Shown: positions 7,486 to 15,310 of the stretch, one piece after another
Layout: each line of letters starts with the position of its first letter
Numbering within the stretch: position 1 is the stretch's first letter
Assembly: GCA_016871335.1 (NCBI GenBank)
Contig: VFZF01000002.1
Span: forward strand, 62,001-126,000
DNA: 64,000 nt
Source: Acidimicrobiia bacterium
GTDB lineage: Bacteria; Acidobacteriota; Vicinamibacteria; Vicinamibacterales; SCN-69-37
Direction: 5' to 3'
Position numbers and translations under genes: made by a program
Notes under the pieces: model-generated
Told to the model about the DNA's origin: nothing
Databases searched by the model: none
The model's input: only the letters and a program-made list of their open reading frames with translations

Positions 7486-10417
7486 CCTCCCACGTGTATT
7501 CCTTGCGGCAGACGCCGGAGTACCGGCACCACTCACATTCACTGGTGTCCTTGGGCCGCGGCGGGAACTGCCCCGCTTCGATGCGCCCGACCACGTCGGC
7601 GAAGGTGGCAGCACGCGCCTTCACGGCAGCAGCGACCGACTCGTCCCTCGCGCCGATCGATCCTTCGAGTTTGTATTCGTCGCCGAACGCCAGGTACGAC
7701 GCGGCAGCGATCGGATGCGACCGGCCATCGGCGGCTTCGAGGTGCTGCTGCACCGCGTGCGCGTAGGCAGCGATCTGAATCGACGTCGCCAGGTCCGGCA
7801 TGCGGCCGAGCTTGTAGTCGATGACACGCAGGCGGCCGTCGGCAAACACGTCGATGCGATCGGCTTTGCCGTTGATGGCCACGCTCACCTGGTCGAGGCC
7901 GTCGAGCCGCGGAAACTGGAACGGTCCGACGATCTTCTCCTCGAGGAGGCGTTGGACGACGGGGTCGTCGGACTCGGCCTCGAGCTCAAAGACGCGCTCG
8001 GCGACACCACGGGCGACCAGGGAGCCGAGGAGCCGGGTTTCCTCGAGCACGCGATCGGCCTCGGGCAGCCGCGCGAGCGTCCCGGACGCCAGGGCCGTGA
8101 ACCGGGCCACCGCTTCGGGCAGCAACGCGGGCGTGATGCTGCCGTATCCCGCGTCCTGCCAGTCGCGATAAAAACGCTCGAAGAGATCGTGCAGCAAGGT
8201 GCCGCGCTCCAGCGGCGTGAGGCCGGCGGTATCCTCGCGCTCCTCGGGCAACTTCAGGACGGACTCCGCGAAGTACTTGAACGGGCACGTCACGTAGCGG
8301 TCGACACGGCTCACCTTGTACTGCTGGGCGTCCTGTGGATCGGACTGGCCGCGGTACCTCGGTTCAGTCAGCGGTGGCCGCGACCGCCGCGCAAGCAGCC
8401 AGGACAGGGGCACGGGCTCCAGCGTGTCTTCAGCCGCATGGTCCCCGCTGAGGACTTCGTCATCAAAGATGGCGGCCGCCGCCGGCGCTTCCCCGTCGAT
8501 CGCGGGAAGACCACGCACCACGTCCACCATGGGCGACAGGCCGACAACCGCGTCGGCGTCGAGCTGGAACGCGTGCACATGCAGCGTCTTGGCGGGCAGG
8601 CCCGTCAGGTCGCGGAAGGCCGCGAGCTGCGCGGCGGAGTGATCCGCGTCCTGGGGCCAGCCAAGCGACTTGAGCAACCCTGACGTGTAGAAGATGTTCC
8701 GGCGCTGGCGCTCGGGCCAATCAGTGTCCACCAGGCCGAGGATGTGCACATGATCAAACTCGCCGAAACGTGCGGCCACGGCGTCGACGAGATGCACACC
8801 GGCGCGATCACGCGAGGGCGCAAAGGTCTGGCCTTCGATGCGATGGCGAATCACGGCGACGAGCGCCTCAGGGGTCCTGGGCCGATCGTCGTGCCGCCGG
8901 CACGCGTCGGTCACCCCATCAAGCGCACCGAGCACCGCCCCTCGCGCGCGCAAGGACGACTCGCGCCACTCGGCTCCCGGGGCAGGCCCCCGTTCATGAC
9001 GTCGAAGAAAGCTCGATACCGCCAGCAGTTGCTCCGACGCGGACGCCGCTGTTCGGAACACGTCGAGCGCCTCAGCCAGTGCGACCGCGCCGCGCGCCGC
9101 CCGTCGCGCCGCGGCAGCGTCGACACCATCACGTCGCGCCTTGCCGTCGAAGTACCGGTCTGTTTCGTCCACGTACGTCGTGGCCATGCCCGTCGCGCGT
9201 CTGGCCATCAGGACGGCGTCCAGCGCGGTCACCTCCGGCAATGCCACCGGCTCGTCCTCCACCTCGATCCGGAGCCACGGGGATCGCAGGAGCGCCACCA
9301 CGGATTCGCGTGTGCCTCCGGTGCGCGCGACGACAAGGACCAGATCCAACAAGGCCGCATAGGGTTCGCTGGCCAGCGGCAGTGCGTCGAGCGCCTGACA
9401 GGGGATGCGCGCGTCAGCCAGAATCTGACGCGTCAGATACAGATACGGCAGCGGCCGCTGCACCACCAGCGCGGTCGTCGCGAGCGTCGCGTCCGGTCGC
9501 GGCGTCCGATGACGGATGAGGCGCGCGACATCGCGGACTTCCTCCTCGCGATCCCGGCTGATCCAGCACCACGACTCGCCGTCACGCACCACGACCGGCG
9601 CCCAGGGCTGTCCCGGTTCCCGCACTTCCTCGATGCCGGGCAACTCGCGTTCCAGTCGATCGCGGAATCCGGCGTCGTGCAGTTCGTCCGTGACCACGAC
9701 GTCAATGCGCAGGCCGGCACAACGGCCCAGCAGGTCAAAGTCCGCCGGCCACAGACCGCGCGGGTCTGATGGATGATCGGCCACGGCGACGACCACATGG
9801 TCATGCGGAGGCACAAAGCCCGGACGCAGGAACTGCTGGAGACATCCGTGTTCGTCCACCGCGCCTGACGCCGCCACAAGGCGTTCGTACTTCAGGAACG
9901 TCAGCGCCAGAAACGCGGTCTGGTGAATCAGACTGTCGGTGCCGCGGTCGAACCCCCGCTCGCCTTTGAGTTCCCGGAGCAGTTCGCGTCGCAGGCGGCC
10001 GACCGTGCGCTGTCGTCGCCGCAGCTCATCGTAGAAGTCCAGCATCGCGCCAACGAGTCCGGGCCGCAGATGGAACGGCGCTTCGCGCATGCGTGGTCGT
10101 GCCGCAGTGGCTTCAGCCGACACCGCCATGAGCACTTCGCGCTCGACCCGGCTGAGCACACGCGGCGCGTCGGGCAGCGCGAGCATCCAGCGCGACATCC
10201 ACTCATCACGCGTGACGAGATCGGGCAGGATCGCCGTGGCCGCTGCGGCGCCGTCGAGGTGCGACTCGATCGTCTGCCGAAGCAACTCCACCGATGCGCG
10301 CGTCGGGACGATCACCAGTCGACCCCGCCGCTCAGCGAGGGTGCCGTCGGTGGCCAGGCGCACACAGGCCCGACGGAAACCGGCGACGTCCGTGGTTCTG
10401 ACGAGGCGGCGTGTCAT
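7463..10417 (-). CDS. addB: AddB-like Fe-S PD-(D/E)XK nuclease/helicase subunit
   Basis: 984 residues. The N-terminal half is a degenerate helicase-like region without a clear Walker A. The C-terminal third has the AddB-type nuclease: YVTCPFKYFAES begins the domain and CEWCRYSGVC closes it, giving the four cysteines that hold a [4Fe-4S] cluster. Between them are GKADRIDV and LRVIDYKLG, the active-site Asp and Asp/Lys of the PD-(D/E)XK fold. The start overlaps the stop of the upstream hypothetical gene (ATGA), and the end overlaps addA by 23 bases. The pair is the recombination repair nuclease expected in a genome lacking RecBCD; absence of RecBCD cannot be tested here. Confidence 0.9.
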   Translation of the reverse strand: MTRRLVRTTDVAGFRRACVRLATDGTLAERRGRLVIVPTRASVELLRQTIESHLDGAAAATAILPDLVTRDEWMSRWMLALPDAPRVLSRVEREVLMAVSAEATAARPRMREAPFHLRPGLVGAMLDFYDELRRRQRTVGRLRRELLRELKGERGFDRGTDSLIHQTAFLALTFLKYERLVAASGAVDEHGCLQQFLRPGFVPPHDHVVVAVADHPSDPRGLWPADFDLLGRCAGLRIDVVVTDELHDAGFRDRLERELPGIEEVREPGQPWAPVVVRDGESWCWISRDREEEVRDVARLIRHRTPRPDATLATTALVVQRPLPYLYLTRQILADARIPCQALDALPLASEPYAALLDLVLVVARTGGTRESVVALLRSPWLRIEVEDEPVALPEVTALDAVLMARRATGMATTYVDETDRYFDGKARRDGVDAAAARRAARGAVALAEALDVFRTAASASEQLLAVSSFLRRHERGPAPGAEWRESSLRARGAVLGALDGVTDACRRHDDRPRTPEALVAVIRHRIEGQTFAPSRDRAGVHLVDAVAARFGEFDHVHILGLVDTDWPERQRRNIFYTSGLLKSLGWPQDADHSAAQLAAFRDLTGLPAKTLHVHAFQLDADAVVGLSPMVDVVRGLPAIDGEAPAAAAIFDDEVLSGDHAAEDTLEPVPLSWLLARRSRPPLTEPRYRGQSDPQDAQQYKVSRVDRYVTCPFKYFAESVLKLPEEREDTAGLTPLERGTLLHDLFERFYRDWQDAGYGSITPALLPEAVARFTALASGTLARLPEADRVLEETRLLGSLVARGVAERVFELEAESDDPVVQRLLEEKIVGPFQFPRLDGLDQVSVAINGKADRIDVFADGRLRVIDYKLGRMPDLATSIQIAAYAHAVQQHLEAADGRSHPIAAASYLAFGDEYKLEGSIGARDESVAAAVKARAATFADVVGRIEAGQFPPRPKDTSECEWCRYSGVCRKEYTWEDDATEPV

Positions 10418-11808
10418 CGCACCTTCCGGGGATTCAGTGCCGGGACCAGATCGCGCCGGGCCTGGGCGAGCAGCAATTCCGCGCCCGCGATGGCCGCGGC
10501 GGCGTTCCCTGCGATCTCCGGGTTGCGCGCCACGGTCAGCCGCTCACCGAGTTCAAGACCCACACGCGCCATCTGCACAGCACTGCGGAATACCGCATGC
10601 ACGTCCGCCAGTTCACGCACCGGCCGCAACGCCGCCAGCGCCGCCTCAAGGCCGGCAAACCTGCGCGCGGCCCGATCGAGAGCCGGGCGCTGTGGAGTCA
10701 CGCGATCGCGAAGACTGTCAAGCACAGGGCGCTGACTCACCCATCCATCCAACAGCGGTCGCAGCGCCAGTTCGTAGGCCAGCAACTGCGACTTCACCTG
10801 CTGCCACCGGACAAACGCCTGTTGCTGCGTCGTCGCCATCACCCGTTCGGATTCGAGGCGGCGATTGAACGCCGCCATCTCGCGTGGGCGCCGTGCTCCC
10901 AGCTGCTGATCTCTCGCGGCAACATCCCGCTGGAGACGTTGAATCGCGCTCGGTCGTCCCTGTCGCACCGCGGCATCCGACCGGGTGATCGCCTCATCGA
11001 ACAGGGCGCGGTACTCACGTTCACTCGATTCTTCCGCGCGCCACGCCGCGTCCACACGCGCCCTCAGGCCGGCCGGCACCACACTCGCGGCCGCGACGCG
11101 ACGGGCGGATCGCAGAATGGCCAAGCGTTCGGCCGCCGCCTGCGTCACGGCGGCAGACGCCAGTGCCGTTTCAAGCGATTCGGCAACATCTGGTGCCGGC
11201 AGGATCGGCACCGATGCCACCGGGGCCAGATTTGCCACCAGATCGAGTGAAAACGTCGTCTCACCCGCTGCGATCCGCAACTCCGCGATCACGTCGTCGA
11301 GCAACGCCACGAGCTGACGTGTTTCCTCGGTCTTGTACCCGAAATGATCGGCCGACCATCCCGCCAACCGCGCGCGAGCCACCTGAGCGATACCAAGACG
11401 ACGGTCGCGATCGGTGCTGCGCTCCAATTCCGCGAGCACACGCGCCAGCTCGGTCGTCAGTTCGGCGTATTCCCGATCCCCCCGCGTGGCGCCATAGTGG
11501 GCTGCGCGCAACACATCGGCATAGGCCGCCGTACGTGCCTCGTTCACAAGCGCGCGTGGCACAGTCAACACATCAAACGACTCGGCCACATCACCGCCGC
11601 CCAGTTTCACCACACACACCAGTTCCTGGGGCAACCAGGCACACTCCCCGTGGGTCAGGAGCACACGATCATCCAACAGGAACACGCGAGACTGAGCCGA
11701 TGGGCTGGTGGGCGACTGCCAGGATGAGCGGATGGACCGATGGGCGTGTGGGTGGCTGCCGCCCAGCATCCCTGTCCACACGAGTGCCACCGCCGCAATG
11801 CCGATCAT
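10414..11808 (-). CDS. Exported hypothetical protein, helical/coiled
   Basis: 464 residues. A short hydrophobic N-terminus (residues 1-17) looks like a signal peptide. Residues about 18-37, Ser/His/Arg-rich, are encoded by a degenerate GATGGGCG repeat tract. From residue about 70 it is Ala/Arg/Glu-rich with heptad-like helices through to the end (LAELERSTDRDRR, AAFNRRLESERVMATTQQQ). No enzyme motif was found. It is translation-coupled to addB, which is probably chance genomic arrangement for an exported protein. Function not recognised. Confidence 0.65.
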   Translation of the reverse strand: MIGIAAVALVWTGMLGGSHPHAHRSIRSSWQSPTSPSAQSRVFLLDDRVLLTHGECAWLPQELVCVVKLGGGDVAESFDVLTVPRALVNEARTAAYADVLRAAHYGATRGDREYAELTTELARVLAELERSTDRDRRLGIAQVARARLAGWSADHFGYKTEETRQLVALLDDVIAELRIAAGETTFSLDLVANLAPVASVPILPAPDVAESLETALASAAVTQAAAERLAILRSARRVAAASVVPAGLRARVDAAWRAEESSEREYRALFDEAITRSDAAVRQGRPSAIQRLQRDVAARDQQLGARRPREMAAFNRRLESERVMATTQQQAFVRWQQVKSQLLAYELALRPLLDGWVSQRPVLDSLRDRVTPQRPALDRAARRFAGLEAALAALRPVRELADVHAVFRSAVQMARVGLELGERLTVARNPEIAGNAAAAIAGAELLLAQARRDLVPALNPRKVR

Positions 11809-11899
11809 CCCCAGTCACTCTATCCGCCCAACCACCCATCTGCCCACCTACCCACCTAACCCATCCGCCCATACACCCACCCGCCCATCGGCCCATCCG
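11698..11899. repeat. Degenerate GATGGGCG word tract in inverted halves
   Basis: The plus strand is full of GATGGGCG/GGTGGG words at 11698-11756 and of their complement (CCCATC, CCCACC) at 11821-11899. The best arms, 11729-11751 and 11877-11899, are 23 bases long with two mismatches. The start of the minus-strand hypothetical gene lies in the loop, and the left arm codes part of its N-terminus. It looks like slippage-generated low-complexity DNA rather than a mobile element. Confidence 0.7.
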
Positions 11900-11918
11900 A
11901 GTGGTGCATGTGCAAAAC

Positions 11919-11959
11919 CTGTGGATGACATGTGCATTAGCTGTGGATGCGCTGTGCAT
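11919..11959. repeat. Two direct repeats, period 22
   Basis: CTGTGGATG-N3-TGTGCAT occurs at 11919-11937 and again at 11941-11959, identical outside the N3. The 22-base period is about two helical turns, so a dimeric regulator could bind both on one face. The TGTGGATG core is one base from a DnaA box (TGTGGATAA). It lies upstream of the small plus-strand gene and of the minus-strand hypothetical gene. Confidence 0.5.
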
Positions 11960-12079
11960 GTGATTAAAGTCGATCGGTGTGACAGAGGAGGACCGATCGA
12001 CCTGCCACTTTCGTGTGCAGCTTCGTACGCGGCTTCGCTTGCGCGGGGTGCGAAGGACCACGACAATCGTCGTCCGACT

Positions 12080-12304
12080 GTGACACCAGTAACCACCTCC
12101 CCCACCCTCGTGCGTTTTGAAGACACCATCAACGGCCGGCCCATCCTGATTGAGGTGTCGTCGGTCGGGCGGGACCGGTGGCGGGCACAAATTGCCCGAG
12201 TACCTGGGGGCCGGACCGCCCTGATGCCCTTCTACGGCACTACGCCCGTTGAGGCCGCCGAACATCTGAGTGGATGGCTGACGAAGGCGTCCAGGCGGCT
12301 ATAG
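12080..12304 (+). CDS. Small hypothetical protein
   Basis: 74 residues from GTG at 12080. The frame is open further upstream to 11708, but that part runs through repeat DNA and is unlikely to be coding. The visible protein (TLVRFEDTINGRPILIEV, then WRAQIARVPGG and PVEAAEHLSGWL) looks like a compact alpha-beta domain. No family recognised. No good ribosome site precedes the GTG, so the start is uncertain. It ends 8 bases before the asparaginase ATG, and its stop codon lies inside the asparaginase -10 box. Confidence 0.5.
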   Translation: MTPVTTSPTLVRFEDTINGRPILIEVSSVGRDRWRAQIARVPGGRTALMPFYGTTPVEAAEHLSGWLTKASRRL

Positions 12305-12311
12305 TAGGCGG

Positions 12312-13409
12312 ATGCTGAAGGCGTTTCGCGGCACGGCCGCCCTGGTGGGTCTTGTGGTTTTGAGTTGGCCGATCGAGAGCGCCGCGCAGACACCAGCGCC
12401 GCCCCCACAACAACCCGCCACTACAGCACCGGCGGCGCCGTTGCCAAAGGTCGTTCTGTTTGCCACCGGCGGCACCATTTCCAACCGGGCCGGGGGCCGG
12501 CTGACGGTCGACGAACTGATCGCCTCGCTCCCCAACCTCACCAGATACGTCCGGCCGGAAGGCATCCAGTTCGCCAATACGGCCTCGAGCTCGATGACAC
12601 TGGACCAGTGGCTCGACCTCTCGAGACAAATCAACGCCCGCTTCAAGGCCGACCAGGACCTCGCCGGTGTGGTGGTCACCAGCGGCACCGACACGCTGGA
12701 AGAACTCGCGTACTTCCTCCACCTGACCGTCCGGGATGAACGACCGGTCGTGGTGGTCGGTTCGATGCGCAACCCGAGCACGCTCGGGTACGAAGGCGCG
12801 GCCAATCTTGAAGATGCCTTCCGCGCGGCCGGCGACCCGATGTCGCGAGGCATGGGCACGGTGGTCGTCCTCAACGACGAGATCAACTCCGCGCGGGAGG
12901 TGACCAAGACCGACGCCCTCAGTCTGGACACCTTCCAGTCGGGCCGATATGGCGTGTTGGGAGTGGTGGACTCAGCCGGCGTCGCGTACTACCGCCGCAC
13001 CGTACGTCGTCACTCCGCAAGAAGCGAATTCGACGTGGACGCGATCAAGACGCTGCCGCGCGTGGACGTGGTGTACACCTATCAAGGCGCGACCGGAGAC
13101 GTGGTGCAGGCGGTCGTGGACGCCGGTGCCAAGGGCGTCGTGATGGCAACTGCCGGCGCCGGTGCGACCAGCGGCACGCAAGGCGAGGGTACGTCCTACG
13201 CAATCGGCAAGCAGGTGTTTGTCGTGACGACGACCCGCGCCGGCCAGGGCCGCATTGCCGCCGGGGGCGGGGGACGCGGCGGCAACGCACCTACTTACCG
13301 CATCGCGGGCGATGACCTGACGCCCATCAAGGCCCGGATCCTCCTGATGCTCGCCATCGCCACAACGACCGACGGCGCAGAGATCCAGCGGATGTTCAGA
13401 GAGTACTAA
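12312..13409 (+). CDS. ansB: Exported type II L-asparaginase
   Basis: 365 residues. A signal peptide (hydrophobic 8-19, cleavage after SAAQ near 26) is followed by a Pro/Ala-rich linker, so the enzyme is periplasmic. The first catalytic Thr motif is FATGGTIS near residue 50; the second is VVTSGTDTLEE near residue 120, holding the Thr-Asp of the second triad. It hydrolyses asparagine to aspartate and ammonia; the family may also act on glutamine. A loop near 315 (AAGGGGRGGN) is unusually glycine-rich. TATAGT sits 6 bases before the ATG, suggesting a leaderless transcript. Confidence 0.93.
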   Translation: MLKAFRGTAALVGLVVLSWPIESAAQTPAPPPQQPATTAPAAPLPKVVLFATGGTISNRAGGRLTVDELIASLPNLTRYVRPEGIQFANTASSSMTLDQWLDLSRQINARFKADQDLAGVVVTSGTDTLEELAYFLHLTVRDERPVVVVGSMRNPSTLGYEGAANLEDAFRAAGDPMSRGMGTVVVLNDEINSAREVTKTDALSLDTFQSGRYGVLGVVDSAGVAYYRRTVRRHSARSEFDVDAIKTLPRVDVVYTYQGATGDVVQAVVDAGAKGVVMATAGAGATSGTQGEGTSYAIGKQVFVVTTTRAGQGRIAAGGGGRGGNAPTYRIAGDDLTPIKARILLMLAIATTTDGAEIQRMFREY

Positions 13410-13417
13410 CGCTTTCA

Positions 13418-13513
13418 AGTGCTGGGTGCTCGGTGCTCAGTGCTCGGTGCAGATGCACCGTGCACCGTGCACTGTGCACAGCACTCAGCACCAAGCACAT
13501 AGCACCCAGCACC
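13418..13513. repeat. GTGCTCGGTGCTCAG word tract with inverted second half
   Basis: Plus-strand left half repeats GTGCTGG/GTGCTCGG/GTGCTCAG (13418-13450); the right half repeats the complement, CAGCAC/AGCACC (13479-13513). The centre (GTGCACCGTGCACTGTGCAC) is itself palindromic. The whole tract can fold into a long imperfect hairpin between asparaginase and tRNA-Ala. It could terminate asparaginase transcription, but lacks a T run. Confidence 0.7.
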
Positions 13514-13523
13514 GCCGTTGACA

Positions 13524-13529
13524 TATAAT
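13524..13529 (+). promoter_or_regulatory. -10 box of tRNA-Ala
   Basis: A perfect TATAAT ends 16 bases before the first base of tRNA-Ala, giving a short leader of about 10 bases. A TTGACA directly abuts it, so it cannot be its -35. No good -35 is seen 17 bases upstream, where the repeat tract lies. Confidence 0.5.
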
Positions 13530-13545
13530 CAGGGACTCTGAATGT

Positions 13546-13621
13546 GGGCCTGTGGCGCAGCTGGGAGCGCGCCTGAATGGCATTCAGGAGGTCACCGGTT
13601 CGATCCCGGTCAGGTCCACCA
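13546..13621 (+). tRNA. tRNA-Ala (anticodon GGC)
   Basis: The cloverleaf folds fully: acceptor GGGCCTG with CAGGTCC, including the G3-U70 wobble that marks alanine tRNAs; anticodon stem CCTGA/TCAGG with loop ATGGCAT (anticodon GGC); T arm ACCGGTTCGATCCCGGT. The discriminator is A and CCA is encoded. It reads the GCC and GCU alanine codons. Confidence 0.95.
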
Positions 13622-13718
13622 AATCCCCCCTTCTTGACTTGCCCCCGTTGCCGTGCCTAGACTGGCCGCCGGATCTCATTGAATCAATGGGCCCCCGCGG
13701 GCCTCGGAGGACACAATC

Positions 13719-13925
13719 ATGCCCAATGGCACGATTGCACGGCTGTTGATCGACAAGGGTTTCGGGTTCATTCGTGACGAAAGTGGCGTGGAACACTTCT
13801 TCCACCGGTCTGCCATTCGTGGCGCCGTCTTCGAACTGCTTCGTGAAGGGCAGCGCGTGGATTTCATTGTGGAGGACTCTCCCAAGGGCCCTCGCGCCGG
13901 TGAAGTGCGCCTGCTGGACGAATAG
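13719..13925 (+). CDS. Cold-shock domain protein
   Basis: 68 residues, one OB-fold cold-shock domain. The RNP1-like motif is KGFGFIRDE and RNP2-like is EHFFHRSAI, a close variant of the usual VFVHFSAI. The start follows GGAGG with 8-base spacing. These proteins bind single-stranded RNA or DNA. The divergent RNP2 is a mild departure from CspA. It stands alone between tRNA-Ala and the broken DUF218 gene. Confidence 0.88.
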   Translation: MPNGTIARLLIDKGFGFIRDESGVEHFFHRSAIRGAVFELLREGQRVDFIVEDSPKGPRAGEVRLLDE

Positions 13926-13982
13926 TCGGTCCCGTCTCCCCCACCCATCCCCCTGATCATTCGATCGCGTAAATGGCGGCTC

Positions 13983-14520
13983 GTGCTGGGCTCCGGGCTG
14001 TTGCTCGGAGCCGCCACGATGGCAGGCGCCAGCCGGCTTCTGGTTCGCGTCGACCCGCTCGATTCCGCCATGCCGGCCGACGTCGTGTACGTGCTGGGCG
14101 GATCCCGGGTAGATCGCTGGCTTGAGGCGATCGAGATTTACAAGGCCGGTGGAGCCCGGCGGATTCTCATCAGCCGACGTGGCACGCACCCTGATGATCG
14201 AACAACTCGGGATACCGGCCGAGGCCGTGGACATCCTGCGTGACCCGGTCGACAACACCGCGCACGAAGCGGAAATGATCGAGGCCCGCGCGCGGCGCGA
14301 CGGCTGGACGAAGATCGTGGTCATCACCACGCGCGCCGCCACCCGCCGCGCCGGGTACGCGTTCCGCCGCGTGCTGGGGGACGACATCGAGATCGTGATG
14401 CGGGATACCCGGTACGACGACTACAACGCCACCTGGTGGTGGCGCACCCGCGGCGATTTCAGGCAGACGTTTTTCGAGTTTCCGAAGTTGATCGCGTACT
14501 GGCTCGGTCTGGGCGCCTGA
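13983..14520 (+). pseudogene. Frameshifted DUF218 (YdcF-like) protein
   Basis: Two overlapping frames carry successive parts of one protein. The first (from GTG 13983, or an upstream non-ATG start near 13953) gives a hydrophobic N-terminus, then ADVVYVLGGSRVDRWLEAIE and GGARRILIS. Sense stops there, and the frame one base on continues with ADVARTLMIEQLGIP, the DNTAHEAE motif, then IVVITTRAATRRAGYAFRR to a stop at 14520. The crossover is near 14170-14185. The spacing between ILIS and the DNTA region is shorter than I expect for the family, so a small deletion rather than a single-base error is likely. DUF218 proteins are envelope-associated; the target here is unknown. Confidence 0.7.
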
Positions 14521-14533
14521 TAGGCTTGTAGCC

Positions 14534-14631
14534 GGAAGCCCCCGGGGCCCGGTGGCCCTCCCGGTCTTCAAAACCGGTCGCACCCCACCTCCGGTGGGGT
14601 GGGAGGGTTCGACTCCCTCGGGTTTCCGCCA
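14534..14631 (+). tRNA. selC: tRNA-Sec (anticodon UCA), selenocysteine
   Basis: 98 bases. The acceptor stem has 8 pairs (GGAAGCCC with GGGTTTCC, one G-U), discriminator G and encoded CCA. Anticodon stem CCGGT/ACCGG with loop CTTCAAA gives TCA at 14568-14570. A long variable arm (CACCCCACC TCC GGTGGGGTG) and the T loop GTTCGACT follow. The 8-base acceptor, long variable arm and UCA anticodon together are diagnostic of bacterial selenocysteine tRNA. It starts 13 bases after the DUF218 remnant. Confidence 0.96.
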
Positions 14632-14632
14632 C

Positions 14633-15310
14633 CTAAAACCAATCGACCGACACGTCCAACAACGTGGTGACCGTCAGGTCTGCACCGGTCGCGCGCAGGA
14701 CATCCTCCGCATACATCCCCGTGGCCACCGCGATCGCCCGCGCGCCGTGCGCCTGCGCACAATCCACATCCAGTGGCGTGTCTCCGATGACGACGATGCG
14801 ATCGGGCGCAAACGGCGCATGCCCACGCTGCGCGGCTTCGGCGACCGCGATGGGCACCAGCGCCCGGCGCTCGGTATGGTCGTCGCCGAAGGCGCCAAAG
14901 GGAAACCGATCCCACAGTTCGAAGTGCCTCAGCTTCAACGCCGCGCCGGCGACAAAATTCCCTGTCAGCAGACCAGTCACCACGTCCGTGCGCGCTTCAA
15001 GTGCGGTGAGCAGATCGTGCACGCCCGGCAACACGCCCATGGGACGTGAGGCCGGATCCGCCAGCGCCTCGGGCAACCGCCGGCAATATTGATCCCGCAC
15101 GCGGATGATGGTGTCGGTCTCGGCGGGCTGTCCGATCTTCTGCAAGACCTCGGACACGATCGCGCGATCGGTCCGGCCGGCCACCGGCACACCGTCCAGC
15201 GCATCAGGCGCGCCGAACAGATCCAGAAACGCCCGGTTCATGCCACGCACGCCGGCACGTCCGGTCTGCACGAGCGTGCCGTCAATATCAAACAGGACCA
15301 ACGTCACCAT
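14633..15310 (-). CDS. HAD-superfamily phosphatase
   Basis: About 225 residues from ATG 15310 (15319 is an alternative giving three more residues). Motif I is LFDIDGTL, motif II is GLLTGN near 115, and motif III/IV is VVIGDTPLDVDCA near 175. The cap between residues 15 and 85 is helical, as in phosphoglycolate-phosphatase-type enzymes. Substrate not assigned. It overlaps the end of the ABC-like gene by a few bases and ends 2 bases from tRNA-Sec on the other strand. Confidence 0.88.
   Translation of the reverse strand: MVTLVLFDIDGTLVQTGRAGVRGMNRAFLDLFGAPDALDGVPVAGRTDRAIVSEVLQKIGQPAETDTIIRVRDQYCRRLPEALADPASRPMGVLPGVHDLLTALEARTDVVTGLLTGNFVAGAALKLRHFELWDRFPFGAFGDDHTERRALVPIAVAEAAQRGHAPFAPDRIVVIGDTPLDVDCAQAHGARAIAVATGMYAEDVLRATGADLTVTTLLDVSVDWF

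Noticed and set aside
6193-7824. Plus-strand frame of 543 residues
   Set aside because: It shadows addA and addB, whose helicase and nuclease motifs are clear.
11690-11905. CRISPR-like or tandem array at 11690-11905
   Set aside because: The words are degenerate and of uneven spacing, with no constant repeat/spacer pattern and no cas genes.
13518-13529. TTGACATATAAT as a complete promoter
   Set aside because: The two hexamers are adjacent; there is no spacer. Only the TATAAT is usable as a -10.
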